From an uncultured Chlorobiaceae bacterium (GTDB lineage Bacteria > Bacteroidota > Chlorobiia > Chlorobiales > Chlorobiaceae): DNA of 64,000 bases. The notes below the pieces were generated by a model. The model saw nothing but the letters and a program-made list of their open reading frames with translations, did not search any database and was not told the DNA's origin. The first letter of the stretch is position 1. Each line of letters begins with the position of its first letter. The DNA lies in assembly GCA_903940125.1 (NCBI GenBank), contig CAJAJL010000118.1, forward strand, positions 22,348 to 86,347. Direction: 5' to 3'. This document shows positions 46,116 to 54,117 of this stretch, in pieces. A program made the translations under genes and the position numbers.

Positions 46116-47477
46116 GTGAAAATAGCAATTTTCGGCGCAGGAGTTGCAGGACTCAGCGCAGCGATAGAACTTGTGGATAGAGGACACACGGTAGAGATTT
46201 ATGAAAAACGCAAAATACTTGGCGGTAAGGTCTCCGTCTGGAAAGACAACGATGGTGATTCCATAGAGTCTGGACTTCATATTGTTTTCGGGGGTTACGA
46301 ACAGCTTCAGAAATACCTCAAACGAGTTGGCGCAGAAGATAATTATCAGTGGAAAGAACATTCTCTCATCTATTCCGAACCTGACGGCAAACAGTCCTGT
46401 TTTAAAAAAGCAAAGCTTCCGAGTCCCTGGGCAGAAGTTGTTGGAGGCCTTCAGACCGATTTTCTTACCATGTGGGATAAAATATCGCTGATCTGGGGCC
46501 TTTTCCCTGCGCTTGCAGGCAATGAGGAGTATTTCCGCAGCCAGGACCATATGACCTATTCGGAATGGCACCGGCGTAGATGGGCTTCTGAACATTCGCT
46601 GCAGAAGCTTTGGCGGGCCATTGCTCTTGCGATGAACTTCATTGAGCCTAATGTTATCAGTGCACGACCGATGATCACTATTTTCAAGTATTTCGGTACT
46701 GATTATGCAGCAACCAAGTTTGCCTTTTTCCGCAAAAATCCTGGCGATTCAATGATCGAACCAATGCGGCAGTATATCCAGAGCAAGGGTGGACGTATTT
46801 TTGTTGATGCGAAGCTGAACCGGTTTGAACTGAACAGTGATGAGAGCATTCAACATGCGGTACTCCATGATGGCCATAACATTGAGGCTGACGCCTATAT
46901 TTCCGCACTGCCAGTACACAACATAAAAAAAATAGTACCTGTTCAGTGGCTTGCCCATAAGTATTTCCGCAACCTGCATGAATTTGTCGGCAGTCCGGTT
47001 GCAAACTGTCAACTCTGGTTCGACAGAAAAATAACCGATACCGATAATCTAATGTTTTCCCAGGGCACCATTTTCGCGACCTTTGCCGATGTATCCATTA
47101 CCTGTCCTGAAGAGTTTCAGAAAAATATGGGTACGGCAAACGGCGGCAGCGTCATGAGCCTTGTACTTGCTCCAGCGCACCAGCTTATGAATATGCCTAA
47201 CGAAGTCATCACAGGATTGGTCATGAAAGACATTCATGAACGATTCCCTAAATCCCGCCAGGCAAAATTACTGAAATCAACCATTGTCAAAATTCCCCAG
47301 TCGGTCTATAAAGCAGTTCCAGATGTCGATCAATTCCGCCCTGACCAGATCAGCCCTATAAAAAACTTCTTCCTTGCCGGCGATTATACCTATCAACGCT
47401 ATCTTGCCTCTATGGAAGGGGCTGCACTGAGTGGAAAGCTGGTTGCTGAAAAGCTTCTCAGCAGGTTCGGCGGTTGA
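46116..47477 (+). CDS. Carotene desaturase-like FAD enzyme (CrtP/CrtQ family)
   Basis: The 453-residue flavoprotein has the dinucleotide fold IAIFGAGVAGLSAAIELVDR with GGKVSVWKDNDGD and SGLHIVFGGY, the plant/cyanobacterial-type phytoene or zeta-carotene desaturase pattern rather than bacterial CrtI. The C-terminal FAD contact is LAGDYTYQRYLASMEGAALSG. Green sulfur bacteria use CrtP and CrtQ for lycopene formation; which of the two this is, or a related function, I cannot decide. The start is GTG 46116 with AGGTAA upstream. Unusually, it leads an operon with a radical SAM protein of the ArsS type and two transferases. Confidence 0.82.
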   Translation: MKIAIFGAGVAGLSAAIELVDRGHTVEIYEKRKILGGKVSVWKDNDGDSIESGLHIVFGGYEQLQKYLKRVGAEDNYQWKEHSLIYSEPDGKQSCFKKAKLPSPWAEVVGGLQTDFLTMWDKISLIWGLFPALAGNEEYFRSQDHMTYSEWHRRRWASEHSLQKLWRAIALAMNFIEPNVISARPMITIFKYFGTDYAATKFAFFRKNPGDSMIEPMRQYIQSKGGRIFVDAKLNRFELNSDESIQHAVLHDGHNIEADAYISALPVHNIKKIVPVQWLAHKYFRNLHEFVGSPVANCQLWFDRKITDTDNLMFSQGTIFATFADVSITCPEEFQKNMGTANGGSVMSLVLAPAHQLMNMPNEVITGLVMKDIHERFPKSRQAKLLKSTIVKIPQSVYKAVPDVDQFRPDQISPIKNFFLAGDYTYQRYLASMEGAALSGKLVAEKLLSRFGG

Positions 47478-47493
47478 ACAGCAAACTCCTGTC

Positions 47494-48549
47494 ATGCACA
47501 AAAAACAATCCCGTCACCAGCAAAACACGATGTTTGCCGCTTCACATGCTCAGGTAAAGCTCCTTGAAGAAACTGACTGCGGCATACTTCCTTTCAATAA
47601 AAGAGTTGACGAATCAGGAAACACTCCGCTCACGGCTACAGGTATTGATGTGCTGCAAATAAATTCAGGCTATGCATGCAACCTTCTTTGCCGTCACTGT
47701 CACGTTGATGCCGGCCCGGAGCGCAGGGAAATGATGACACGCCAAACTATGCTCTACTGTCTTGATGCTCTTGAGAAAAGCTCCATAAAAACAGTCGATA
47801 TTACCGGGGGAGCACCGGAAATGAACCCGGAATTTCGCTGGTTCATTACAAGTATAAGAAGCAGAGTGCCTGACGCTACAATCCTTGTTCGTTCGAATCT
47901 GACACTTTTCACAGGAAACAAGCAATACGCCAATATTCCGGAGTTTCTTAAAGAGCACAGGGTAACCATTATCGCTTCACTACCTTGTTATACGAAAACT
48001 GCTGTCGATACTATGCGTGGAAACGGGGTTTTCGACCGATCCATCGCAGCATTGAAACTGCTCAACAAGCTTGGATACGGTAAAGCGGAACAAGAGCTTG
48101 AACTCAACCTTGTCTATAATCCAAGCGGCCCTTCACTGCCTCTGGAACAACAGCTTCTTGAAACGGAATACCGAAAGCAACTCATCGAGGAGCATGGTAT
48201 TGTATTCAACCATCTCTATACCATCACCAATATGCCGATCAGCCGCTTTCTCAATGACCTGCTTGAAAGCGGCAACTATTGCCAGTATATGACACTCCTG
48301 GCAAAAAACTTCAATCCCCTTGCCGTGAAAAACCTGATGTGTCGAACTACTGTATCAGTCGGCTGGGATGGCACACTCTATGACTGTGATTTCAATCAGA
48401 TGCTCAATCTAACTTTGGAGAAGAGCAGCCCACAGCACATCAGCTCCTTCAGTGAAGAACAACTCCGCAACAGGTTGATAACGATCGGTCAGCACTGTTA
48501 CGGATGTACGGCCGGAGCCGGTTCAAGCTGCCAGGGAACTCTGGTATGA
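47494..48549 (+). CDS. ArsS-like radical SAM protein (DUF3641 C-terminus)
   Basis: From ATG 47494 the protein is 351 residues; an in-frame ATG at 47431 would overlap the desaturase and gives an implausible leader. The cluster motif is GYACNLLCRHCHVDAGPERRE (CxxxCxxC), followed by VDITGGAPEMNPEFRW. The C-terminal domain has CRTTVSVGWDGTLYDCDFNQML and CYGCTAGAGSSCQG, extra Cys for auxiliary Fe-S binding. This is the family annotated as arsenosugar biosynthesis radical SAM protein ArsS; some members are selenoproteins but the sites here are Cys. No arsM methylase is in the window, so arsenic as substrate is only an analogy. Confidence 0.85.
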   Translation: MHKKQSRHQQNTMFAASHAQVKLLEETDCGILPFNKRVDESGNTPLTATGIDVLQINSGYACNLLCRHCHVDAGPERREMMTRQTMLYCLDALEKSSIKTVDITGGAPEMNPEFRWFITSIRSRVPDATILVRSNLTLFTGNKQYANIPEFLKEHRVTIIASLPCYTKTAVDTMRGNGVFDRSIAALKLLNKLGYGKAEQELELNLVYNPSGPSLPLEQQLLETEYRKQLIEEHGIVFNHLYTITNMPISRFLNDLLESGNYCQYMTLLAKNFNPLAVKNLMCRTTVSVGWDGTLYDCDFNQMLNLTLEKSSPQHISSFSEEQLRNRLITIGQHCYGCTAGAGSSCQGTLV

Positions 48550-49154
48550 CAGACGAGTCTCTGCTTATCATTTTTACAAAAAATCCGATATCGGGATTGG
48601 TAAAAACACGTCTTGCAAACGCGATTGGTGATGAAGCCGCCCTTTCAGTATATGAAACACTTCGACATCATACCGCTTGTACCGCTGAAAAGGTTAATGT
48701 GAGTCGAACAGTTTTTTATTCTCACTTTCTCCCTGCCACCGATATCTTTCTCACGGATAAGTATAAGGCTCAACAGCAGGCGGGTGACAATCTTGGTGAG
48801 CGAATGCTGCATGCAATGAGAAAAGGCTTCGAAACAGGATTTCGCCATATCGTGCTCATAGGTACTGACTGTTATGAGTTGAGTGCAACTGTCCTTGAGT
48901 CAGCATTCGCTGCTCTTGAAGATGCCGACGCTGTCATCGGTCCTGCAAGTGATGGAGGGTTTTATCTTATCGGCTTGAACAGACTCATACCGGAAATTTT
49001 TCTCGGGCGCGAGTGGAGTACAAAGAAGGTCTTCGGAGAAACCATCGAAATACTTCGACGATTCGACATAACACCTGTCCAGCTTCCTGAGCTGTCTGAT
49101 ATTGATACATTTGATGACCTGAAAAAAAGCGGATTATGGAAACACGAAGCATAA
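48546..49154 (+). CDS. TIGR04282-type nucleotidyl/glycosyl transferase (DUF2064)
   Basis: The protein is 202 residues from ATG 48546, which overlaps the radical SAM stop in ATGA. LLIIFTKNPISGLVKTRLA is the nucleotide-binding start of the DUF2064 GT-A fold, and LIGTDCYELSATVLESAF with VIGPASDGGFYLIGL holds the metal-binding and base-contact motifs. Members pair with ArsS-like proteins in arsenosugar-type clusters. The donor and acceptor are unknown. Confidence 0.87.
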   Translation: MTDESLLIIFTKNPISGLVKTRLANAIGDEAALSVYETLRHHTACTAEKVNVSRTVFYSHFLPATDIFLTDKYKAQQQAGDNLGERMLHAMRKGFETGFRHIVLIGTDCYELSATVLESAFAALEDADAVIGPASDGGFYLIGLNRLIPEIFLGREWSTKKVFGETIEILRRFDITPVQLPELSDIDTFDDLKKSGLWKHEA

Positions 49155-49834
49155 GCATTATTATTCCGACTTATAATGAAGAGGCAATTATTGCTCAGTC
49201 GCTCAAGGCACTCCTTACGATAACTGAACGATCTGAAGCGGTTGAAATTATTGTCTGTGATGCCAGCACCGATGGAACCCCGAGGATTCTCTCCGACTTT
49301 CCGGTGCAAGTATGCCGCAGCGCAAAAGGACGCGCCATACAAATGAATACTGGTGCGATGCTTGCCAAAGGGGATATTCTCTATTTTCTACATGCTGATA
49401 CTCTCCCTCCGGAAACCTTTATCAGCAATATCCGTACAGCTTCTTCAGATGGGAAAAAAGCCGGATGCTTCAGAATGGACTTTAATGACAGTAATCCCAT
49501 CATGAACCTTTATGGATGGTTCACACAGTTTCCCTTGACGGTATGTCGTGGAGGGGACCAGTCGCTCTTTATTGATACCTCACTCTTTCATGAGATCGGA
49601 GGATTCGACGAAAAGCTGATCGTCATGGAAGATATCAACATTATCAATCGTATTGAACAGCGAGAGCCATTCCATATTCTCGAAAACCAAGTCACCACTT
49701 CGGCCAGACGATATCACCAAAACGGTATAATCAGACTTCAGTTAATTTTTGGAACCATTCATTTAATGTATGCACTGGGATGTGACCAGGAAACGATTAA
49801 CGGTTACTACAAGGATAATATCAGCGGAGAGTAG
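49136..49834 (+). CDS. TIGR04283-type family 2 glycosyltransferase
   Basis: The 232-residue enzyme starts ISIIIPTYNEEAIIAQSL, carries AKGRAIQMNTGAMLAKGDILYFLHADT and RGGDQSLFI, and lacks membrane spans except a weak C-terminal segment. This matches the GT2 subgroup linked to ArsS clusters. Its ATG lies within the last codons of the preceding gene (19-base overlap), so the four-gene unit 46116-49834 is tightly coupled. An ADT DxD-type motif (HADT) takes the place of DAD. Confidence 0.87.
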   Translation: METRSISIIIPTYNEEAIIAQSLKALLTITERSEAVEIIVCDASTDGTPRILSDFPVQVCRSAKGRAIQMNTGAMLAKGDILYFLHADTLPPETFISNIRTASSDGKKAGCFRMDFNDSNPIMNLYGWFTQFPLTVCRGGDQSLFIDTSLFHEIGGFDEKLIVMEDINIINRIEQREPFHILENQVTTSARRYHQNGIIRLQLIFGTIHLMYALGCDQETINGYYKDNISGE

Positions 49835-49941
49835 GACTCACTGCTCATCAAAATACCTCTTGGAGAGGTAAAGAACTTAGTAAATAGATTGTTATATTGA
49901 GCGAAATATATCTAATTATTTACCCTTAACCATCTACAACT

Positions 49942-50544
49942 ATGGCAGCAGAAGAGCTCAACAAAGCGGCAGGCGCCCCAAAAAAGGCAGCGCCGATAGC
50001 AACACAGGAAAGCAATGTCGGCAATGGTGACATGGCTAATCTGATCGGCAATGTGGGTATTTTGATTGATTCAACGATTGTGTCTGTTCAGGGAATAATC
50101 AGCTCGGTAAGTTCGGCTACCGGACAACTCATTGAAGGAGTTACTTCGACCATCAATTCCGAACCGGTCAAAGGAATCATCAGTAATGTCAACTCTGTTT
50201 CCGGACAACTTATTGAAGGTGTCACCTCTACCACAGGACAACTGATTGAGGGAGTAACCGCCACTATCAATTCAGAACAGGTTCAAAGTTCTTTTCACGA
50301 ACTCGGTAAATTATGGAAAAACCTGCTGGAAAACCTGAATTCAACAGTTAGCTCCGGTCAAGTTCAGAACCTGTTTAACAATGTCAGTTCCGGACTGGGA
50401 CAGCTTGTGAACAATATTGTTTCGCCAGGAATGCATGCAGGTCACGATCGGCAAAGAAAAGAGATCACACAAATCCCCTTCTCGCAGAAAGAAATTGTTC
50501 GTGAAATAAAAACTCAGGCTCCGGATCTCAAGCAAAAAAACTGA
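49942..50544 (+). CDS. Repeat protein, possibly chlorosome-envelope (CsmC/CsmD/CsmH)-like
   Basis: The 200-residue protein has a Lys/Ala-rich start (MAAEELNKAAGAPKKAAP) and then three near copies of GQLIEGVTSTINSEPVKGII, followed by a related segment (LNSTVSSGQVQNLFNNVSSG) and a charged C-terminus. It has no Cys and no signal peptide. The amphipathic Gly/Val/Ser/Asn-rich repeats recall chlorosome envelope proteins of green sulfur bacteria, which sit on the lipid monolayer; this is a guess by composition. It precedes an NtrC-type regulator by 147 bases on the same strand. Confidence 0.45.
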   Translation: MAAEELNKAAGAPKKAAPIATQESNVGNGDMANLIGNVGILIDSTIVSVQGIISSVSSATGQLIEGVTSTINSEPVKGIISNVNSVSGQLIEGVTSTTGQLIEGVTATINSEQVQSSFHELGKLWKNLLENLNSTVSSGQVQNLFNNVSSGLGQLVNNIVSPGMHAGHDRQRKEITQIPFSQKEIVREIKTQAPDLKQKN

Positions 50545-50562
50545 CAAGTTCAATAAAACACT

Positions 50563-50586
50563 TTGTTCATACTTTTGCATGAACAA
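50563..50586. repeat. Hairpin after repeat-protein gene
   Basis: TTGTTCAT (50563-50570) and ATGAACAA (50579-50586) form a perfect eight-base stem with an eight-base loop, 19 bases after the stop codon. There is no T-run. It may mark the transcript end or separate expression of the repeat protein from the downstream regulator. Confidence 0.45.
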
Positions 50587-50691
50587 CAAGAGCACTGTAA
50601 GAACTATTGAAAATCCCTTATGGTTTAATGTAAAATAAGTTTATATATATTTTTCCACTTTCCCCCCTCAACTCCCTCAAGAGAGAAAAGT

Positions 50692-52179
50692 ATGTATGCG
50701 TTGGATGTAGATAATGTTTACCATTTTGCCGGACGCAATAAGGGCGACTCACGAAAGAAAGTTGTCCTTATTGCTGATGACGACAATACAACGCGTAGAA
50801 TTCTTACCCATTATGTTCAGAAAATGGGATATGCCACGATAGAGGCAAAAGACGGTGATGAGTGCTTGCAATGCATTACTGAAAAGGTTTTTGACGTCAT
50901 TCTCCTTGACATACAAATGCCAAAAAAAAATGGTTTTGAGGTGATGCAGCACTTAAAAACTGAGAATATCTCCACGCCCGTCGTTATGATTACCGCATCT
51001 GATGATATCCCCAATGCTGTAAAATACATTAAACTTGGCGCATACGAGTACCTGACCAAACCTCTGGACATTGAACGCCTTGAAATTGTCATGCGTAATT
51101 CACTTACCGAATCTTCTCTTAAAAAACAGGTACAGGAACTGCAGACAGAACTGAAAAACAAGGAACTGTTCAGCAATATTATTGGAAAAAGCGCGGCACT
51201 GAAACAAACTTTGGAACAGGTCCGGCAAGTCATGGATACTGACCTTAACGTGCTTATTCTTGGCGAAAGCGGCACCGGCAAGGAGCTGTTTGCCCAGGCC
51301 ATTCACTACGGAAGCAGGAGAAAAGACGGCCCGTTCGTTTCAGTGAACTGCGCTGCGATTTCAAACAATCTGGCCGACAGCCTTCTTTTCGGTCATGGGA
51401 AAGGCTCATTCACCGGAGCAGACAAGGAACACATTGGCTTTTTTGAACAAGCTGACAACGGCACTCTTTTTCTTGACGAAATCGGTGACATGAATTCTGA
51501 TGTACAGGCAAAAATTCTGCGAGTGCTGCAGGAAAGAAAAATTCGGAAAGTCGGAGAGAAAAACGAAAAGAAAGTCAGCATTCGTATCATTTCAGCCACT
51601 AATCGAGATTTCTCAAAAGCAATAAAAGAAAATCTCTTCAGAGAAGATCTCTACTATCGGCTCGAAGAATTTCTTCTTTTCGTACCGACACTTCGCGAAA
51701 GAGGAGAAGATATTCCACTTCTTGCCAAATATTTTCTGGACGAGTTCGCAAAAGCAAACAACCTTGAACAACTGCAGTTCGAACCCGAGGCGTTAAAAAG
51801 TCTGGAAAATTACCAATGGCCGGGAAATATCCGTGAACTTAAAAATGCCGTACAACGATCAGCAGTTACCCGAAAGGGAAACACTATTGATACGCTGCGT
51901 ATAGCTTTTGTCCCTAGTTCAACACATGCAGATTCATCCGAGAATACATTAACGGAAACCATCACGGAACCCGTCATTCCGGCCAGTAAAAAAGACGAGA
52001 TGATGTCTTATTCACTTGAAGCACATGAACGGGACGCGATCATCACAGCATACAAAGCTTCTCGCGGCAATCTCACAAGAACAGCCCATATTCTCGGAAT
52101 AGGCCGGGCGACTCTCTACAGAAAACTTGACAAGTTCGGTCTCGCGTATCTGAAATCCGGATCACCCTTTACGCTTTAG
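50692..52179 (+). CDS. Sigma-54-dependent response regulator (NtrC family)
   Basis: The 495-residue regulator has an N-terminal receiver ([12 protein letters not shown], acceptor Asp in [13 protein letters not shown], Lys in LTKPLD), an AAA+ domain (Walker [12 protein letters not shown], Walker [12 protein letters not shown]) and a Fis-type helix-turn-helix ([21 protein letters not shown]). The sigma-54 contact loop reads GSFTGA instead of GAFTGA, a mild change found in some activators. The leading 20 residues before the receiver are unusual. Its cognate kinase is not adjacent. The 3' end overlaps the convergent dut gene by 11 bases. Confidence 0.92.
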   Translation: MYALDVDNVYHFAGRNKGDSRKKVVLIADDDNTTRRILTHYVQKMGYATIEAKDGDECLQCITEKVFDVILLDIQMPKKNGFEVMQHLKTENISTPVVMITASDDIPNAVKYIKLGAYEYLTKPLDIERLEIVMRNSLTESSLKKQVQELQTELKNKELFSNIIGKSAALKQTLEQVRQVMDTDLNVLILGESGTGKELFAQAIHYGSRRKDGPFVSVNCAAISNNLADSLLFGHGKGSFTGADKEHIGFFEQADNGTLFLDEIGDMNSDVQAKILRVLQERKIRKVGEKNEKKVSIRIISATNRDFSKAIKENLFREDLYYRLEEFLLFVPTLRERGEDIPLLAKYFLDEFAKANNLEQLQFEPEALKSLENYQWPGNIRELKNAVQRSAVTRKGNTIDTLRIAFVPSSTHADSSENTLTETITEPVIPASKKDEMMSYSLEAHERDAIITAYKASRGNLTRTAHILGIGRATLYRKLDKFGLAYLKSGSPFTL

Positions 52180-52636
52180 CAGCTTCAGCAGCCTGGTTTC
52201 CGGTTCCTGTGTGACCAAATCCACCGTCACCCCTTGCTGTTGTACCCAGCTCTTCAACCTCATCAAAGCAAACCTGTTCAACTTGTGCAACCACCATCTG
52301 AGCAATGCGGTCGCCGTGACGAACTGTAAACGGTTCACTGCTGTAATTAATGAGAATCACCTTGACCTCCCCCCGATAATCGGCATCAATAGTTGCAGGG
52401 GTGTTCGGAAGTGATATCATAGAACGTAATGCAAGACCACTTCTTGGCCTGAGCTGTGCCTCATAGCCTTCTGGTAATTCAAGGGCAAACCCGGAAGAAA
52501 TCAATGCTGTTGTAAAAGGCTGGATTGTTACCGGGTGTTCAAGGCATGCGGAAATGTCCATTCCGGCGGCATGAGCGGTAGCATAAACCGGAAGAATGGC
52601 TTGTTTGTGCAGCCGAACAATCTTTACTTTCAACAT
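52169..52636 (-). CDS. dut: dUTP diphosphatase
   Basis: The 155-residue enzyme hydrolyses dUTP to dUMP. All five motifs are visible: [41 protein letters not shown] and the C-terminal [12 protein letters not shown] that closes over the substrate. ATG 52636 (MLKVKIVRL) is preferred over an ATG eight codons upstream that adds a hydrophobic leader. A Gln/Ala tail follows the last motif. Convergent with the NtrC-type gene (11-base overlap). Confidence 0.94.
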   Translation of the reverse strand: MLKVKIVRLHKQAILPVYATAHAAGMDISACLEHPVTIQPFTTALISSGFALELPEGYEAQLRPRSGLALRSMISLPNTPATIDADYRGEVKVILINYSSEPFTVRHGDRIAQMVVAQVEQVCFDEVEELGTTARGDGGFGHTGTGNQAAEAAKA

Positions 52637-52690
52637 TGGTAAAAAAAATAATATTATCATGGGGTTACGCCTTTAAATATAGCAGGATTA

Positions 52691-53449
52691 ATGACAAGAC
52701 AATTGGAAAGTTCAGCTGAAAAAGTTTATGCGCTGGCATTTGGCGCTCATCCCGATGACGTTGAACTTGCATGCGGAGCCACGCTTCTGAAAATAATGAG
52801 TGAAGGTCGATCAGTATCTGTATGCGACCTGACAAGGGGTGAGATGGGTACGATGGGTACACCAGAAACAAGAAAGAGGGAGGCGGAAGCCGCTTCATTA
52901 GTGATGGGGTACCAGAGTCGAACAACTCTTGACCTCGGCGATTCGAAATTATTCTATAATGAAGAAAACCTTGCTGAAATTATCCGGGTTATCAGGCATG
53001 TCAGACCGGATGTTGTATTTGCAAACCCACCTGATGAACGGCACCCTGATCACATGAAAGCCTCAAAACTGGTAACAGATGCTTTTTACTATGCCGGTCT
53101 TCAACAGCTTCCTACAACCATGAACGGAACTGTTCAGGAACCACACAGACCTCAACACCTGCTTTATTATATACAGTTTAAACATATTCAACCAGATGTT
53201 ATCATTGATGTCTCGGAAACCTTTGATGCATCCAGAAAGGGAGTTCTTGCCTTCACTACGCAATTTCACCGCGAAGGTGCAATAGAAGAACCAAAAACGC
53301 TGATCAATCGCAAAGAGTTTCTTACCGGGCTCGACGCGCGCGCGCGGTATTTCGGCGAGCAGATAGGTGTTGTGTACGGTGAAGGATTCCTGCTTTCGGG
53401 AACATTGGGAATACAATCTTTCTGTGGGATATTCAGGGGGGAGGGATGA
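52691..53449 (+). CDS. bshB1: Bacillithiol biosynthesis deacetylase BshB1 (LmbE family)
   Basis: The 252-residue zinc hydrolase has the AHPDDVELACG and RHPDHMKAS metal-binding motifs of LmbE enzymes and the BshB1 features CDLTRGEMGTMGTPETR and YYIQFKHIQPDVIIDVS. It removes acetyl from GlcNAc-malate in bacillithiol synthesis. Green sulfur bacteria are known to make N-methyl-bacillithiol, which fits. BshA and BshC are not in the window. Divergent from dut, 54 bases away. Confidence 0.9.
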   Translation: MTRQLESSAEKVYALAFGAHPDDVELACGATLLKIMSEGRSVSVCDLTRGEMGTMGTPETRKREAEAASLVMGYQSRTTLDLGDSKLFYNEENLAEIIRVIRHVRPDVVFANPPDERHPDHMKASKLVTDAFYYAGLQQLPTTMNGTVQEPHRPQHLLYYIQFKHIQPDVIIDVSETFDASRKGVLAFTTQFHREGAIEEPKTLINRKEFLTGLDARARYFGEQIGVVYGEGFLLSGTLGIQSFCGIFRGEG

Positions 53450-53544
53450 CATGAGGGAGGGAAATTCGGCTTATTGTTCACAATTGTAAAAAAGCCTATC
53501 TTCTGGACGACTGATCAGTATTTCCAGAATATCAAGAAAAAGTT

Positions 53545-53931
53545 ATGAGTGCAGCAACCCGATCCATCGCCGTTCTGATGCTTGTCGGGATGCTTGTACA
53601 AATTAACGGCGTACTCGTCTGTTATGGGCTTTTCTTTTTAAATCAAAAGGCTATCGCGGAAACTGTCTGCGAAAAGAAAACGATGGATTGCTGTGGACAC
53701 TGTTTTCTTCATAAAAAAATTGCCGCCACGACCGATACTCAGCCAGCTTCAACGGAGAAGCAAGTTCCAGCTAAAACGCTGGAAGAGTTACTCAACGTGA
53801 TGCCAGGCCTTCTCCCTGACATGCAACATGCTCTTTTGACAGTCACCACCGGTCATATATTCACCTCAGATCACTCTTCTTTTCTGCTCGACGGTGTCCT
53901 GCGCCAAATCGACCATCCACCCAACGCTTAG
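53545..53931 (+). CDS. Small Cys-rich exported protein next to TonB receptor
   Basis: The 128-residue protein has one N-terminal hydrophobic segment (IAVLMLVGMLVQINGVLVCYGLFFL) then CEKKTMDCCGHCFLHKKI, a Cys/His cluster that could bind a metal, and a hydrophilic tail with HALL and DHSS. Small proteins of this kind with a CxxxK...CxGxC-type motif precede TonB receptor genes in Bacteroidetes and Chlorobi. It probably resides in the envelope and works with the copper-type receptor downstream. Function unproven. Confidence 0.65.
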   Translation: MSAATRSIAVLMLVGMLVQINGVLVCYGLFFLNQKAIAETVCEKKTMDCCGHCFLHKKIAATTDTQPASTEKQVPAKTLEELLNVMPGLLPDMQHALLTVTTGHIFTSDHSSFLLDGVLRQIDHPPNA

Positions 53932-54117
53932 CTTCAGTTTTCACACTTGAAACGCTAACAGCCACGACATTGTGTTTTTGATATGAAAGGCATGATGTGT
54001 TTGCTAATATTTAACTGTCTGGAAAGAACAGCAGGCAATAACTTTCTGAATTACAGACTGTCGTGCTTTTTGTTTCCATTGTTTCCATCAAACCAAATCA
54101 TTTTTTTACTTATCGAT

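Noticed and set aside
46104..46595. 163-codon frame opposite the desaturase gene
   Set aside because: Shadow of the FAD-binding region.
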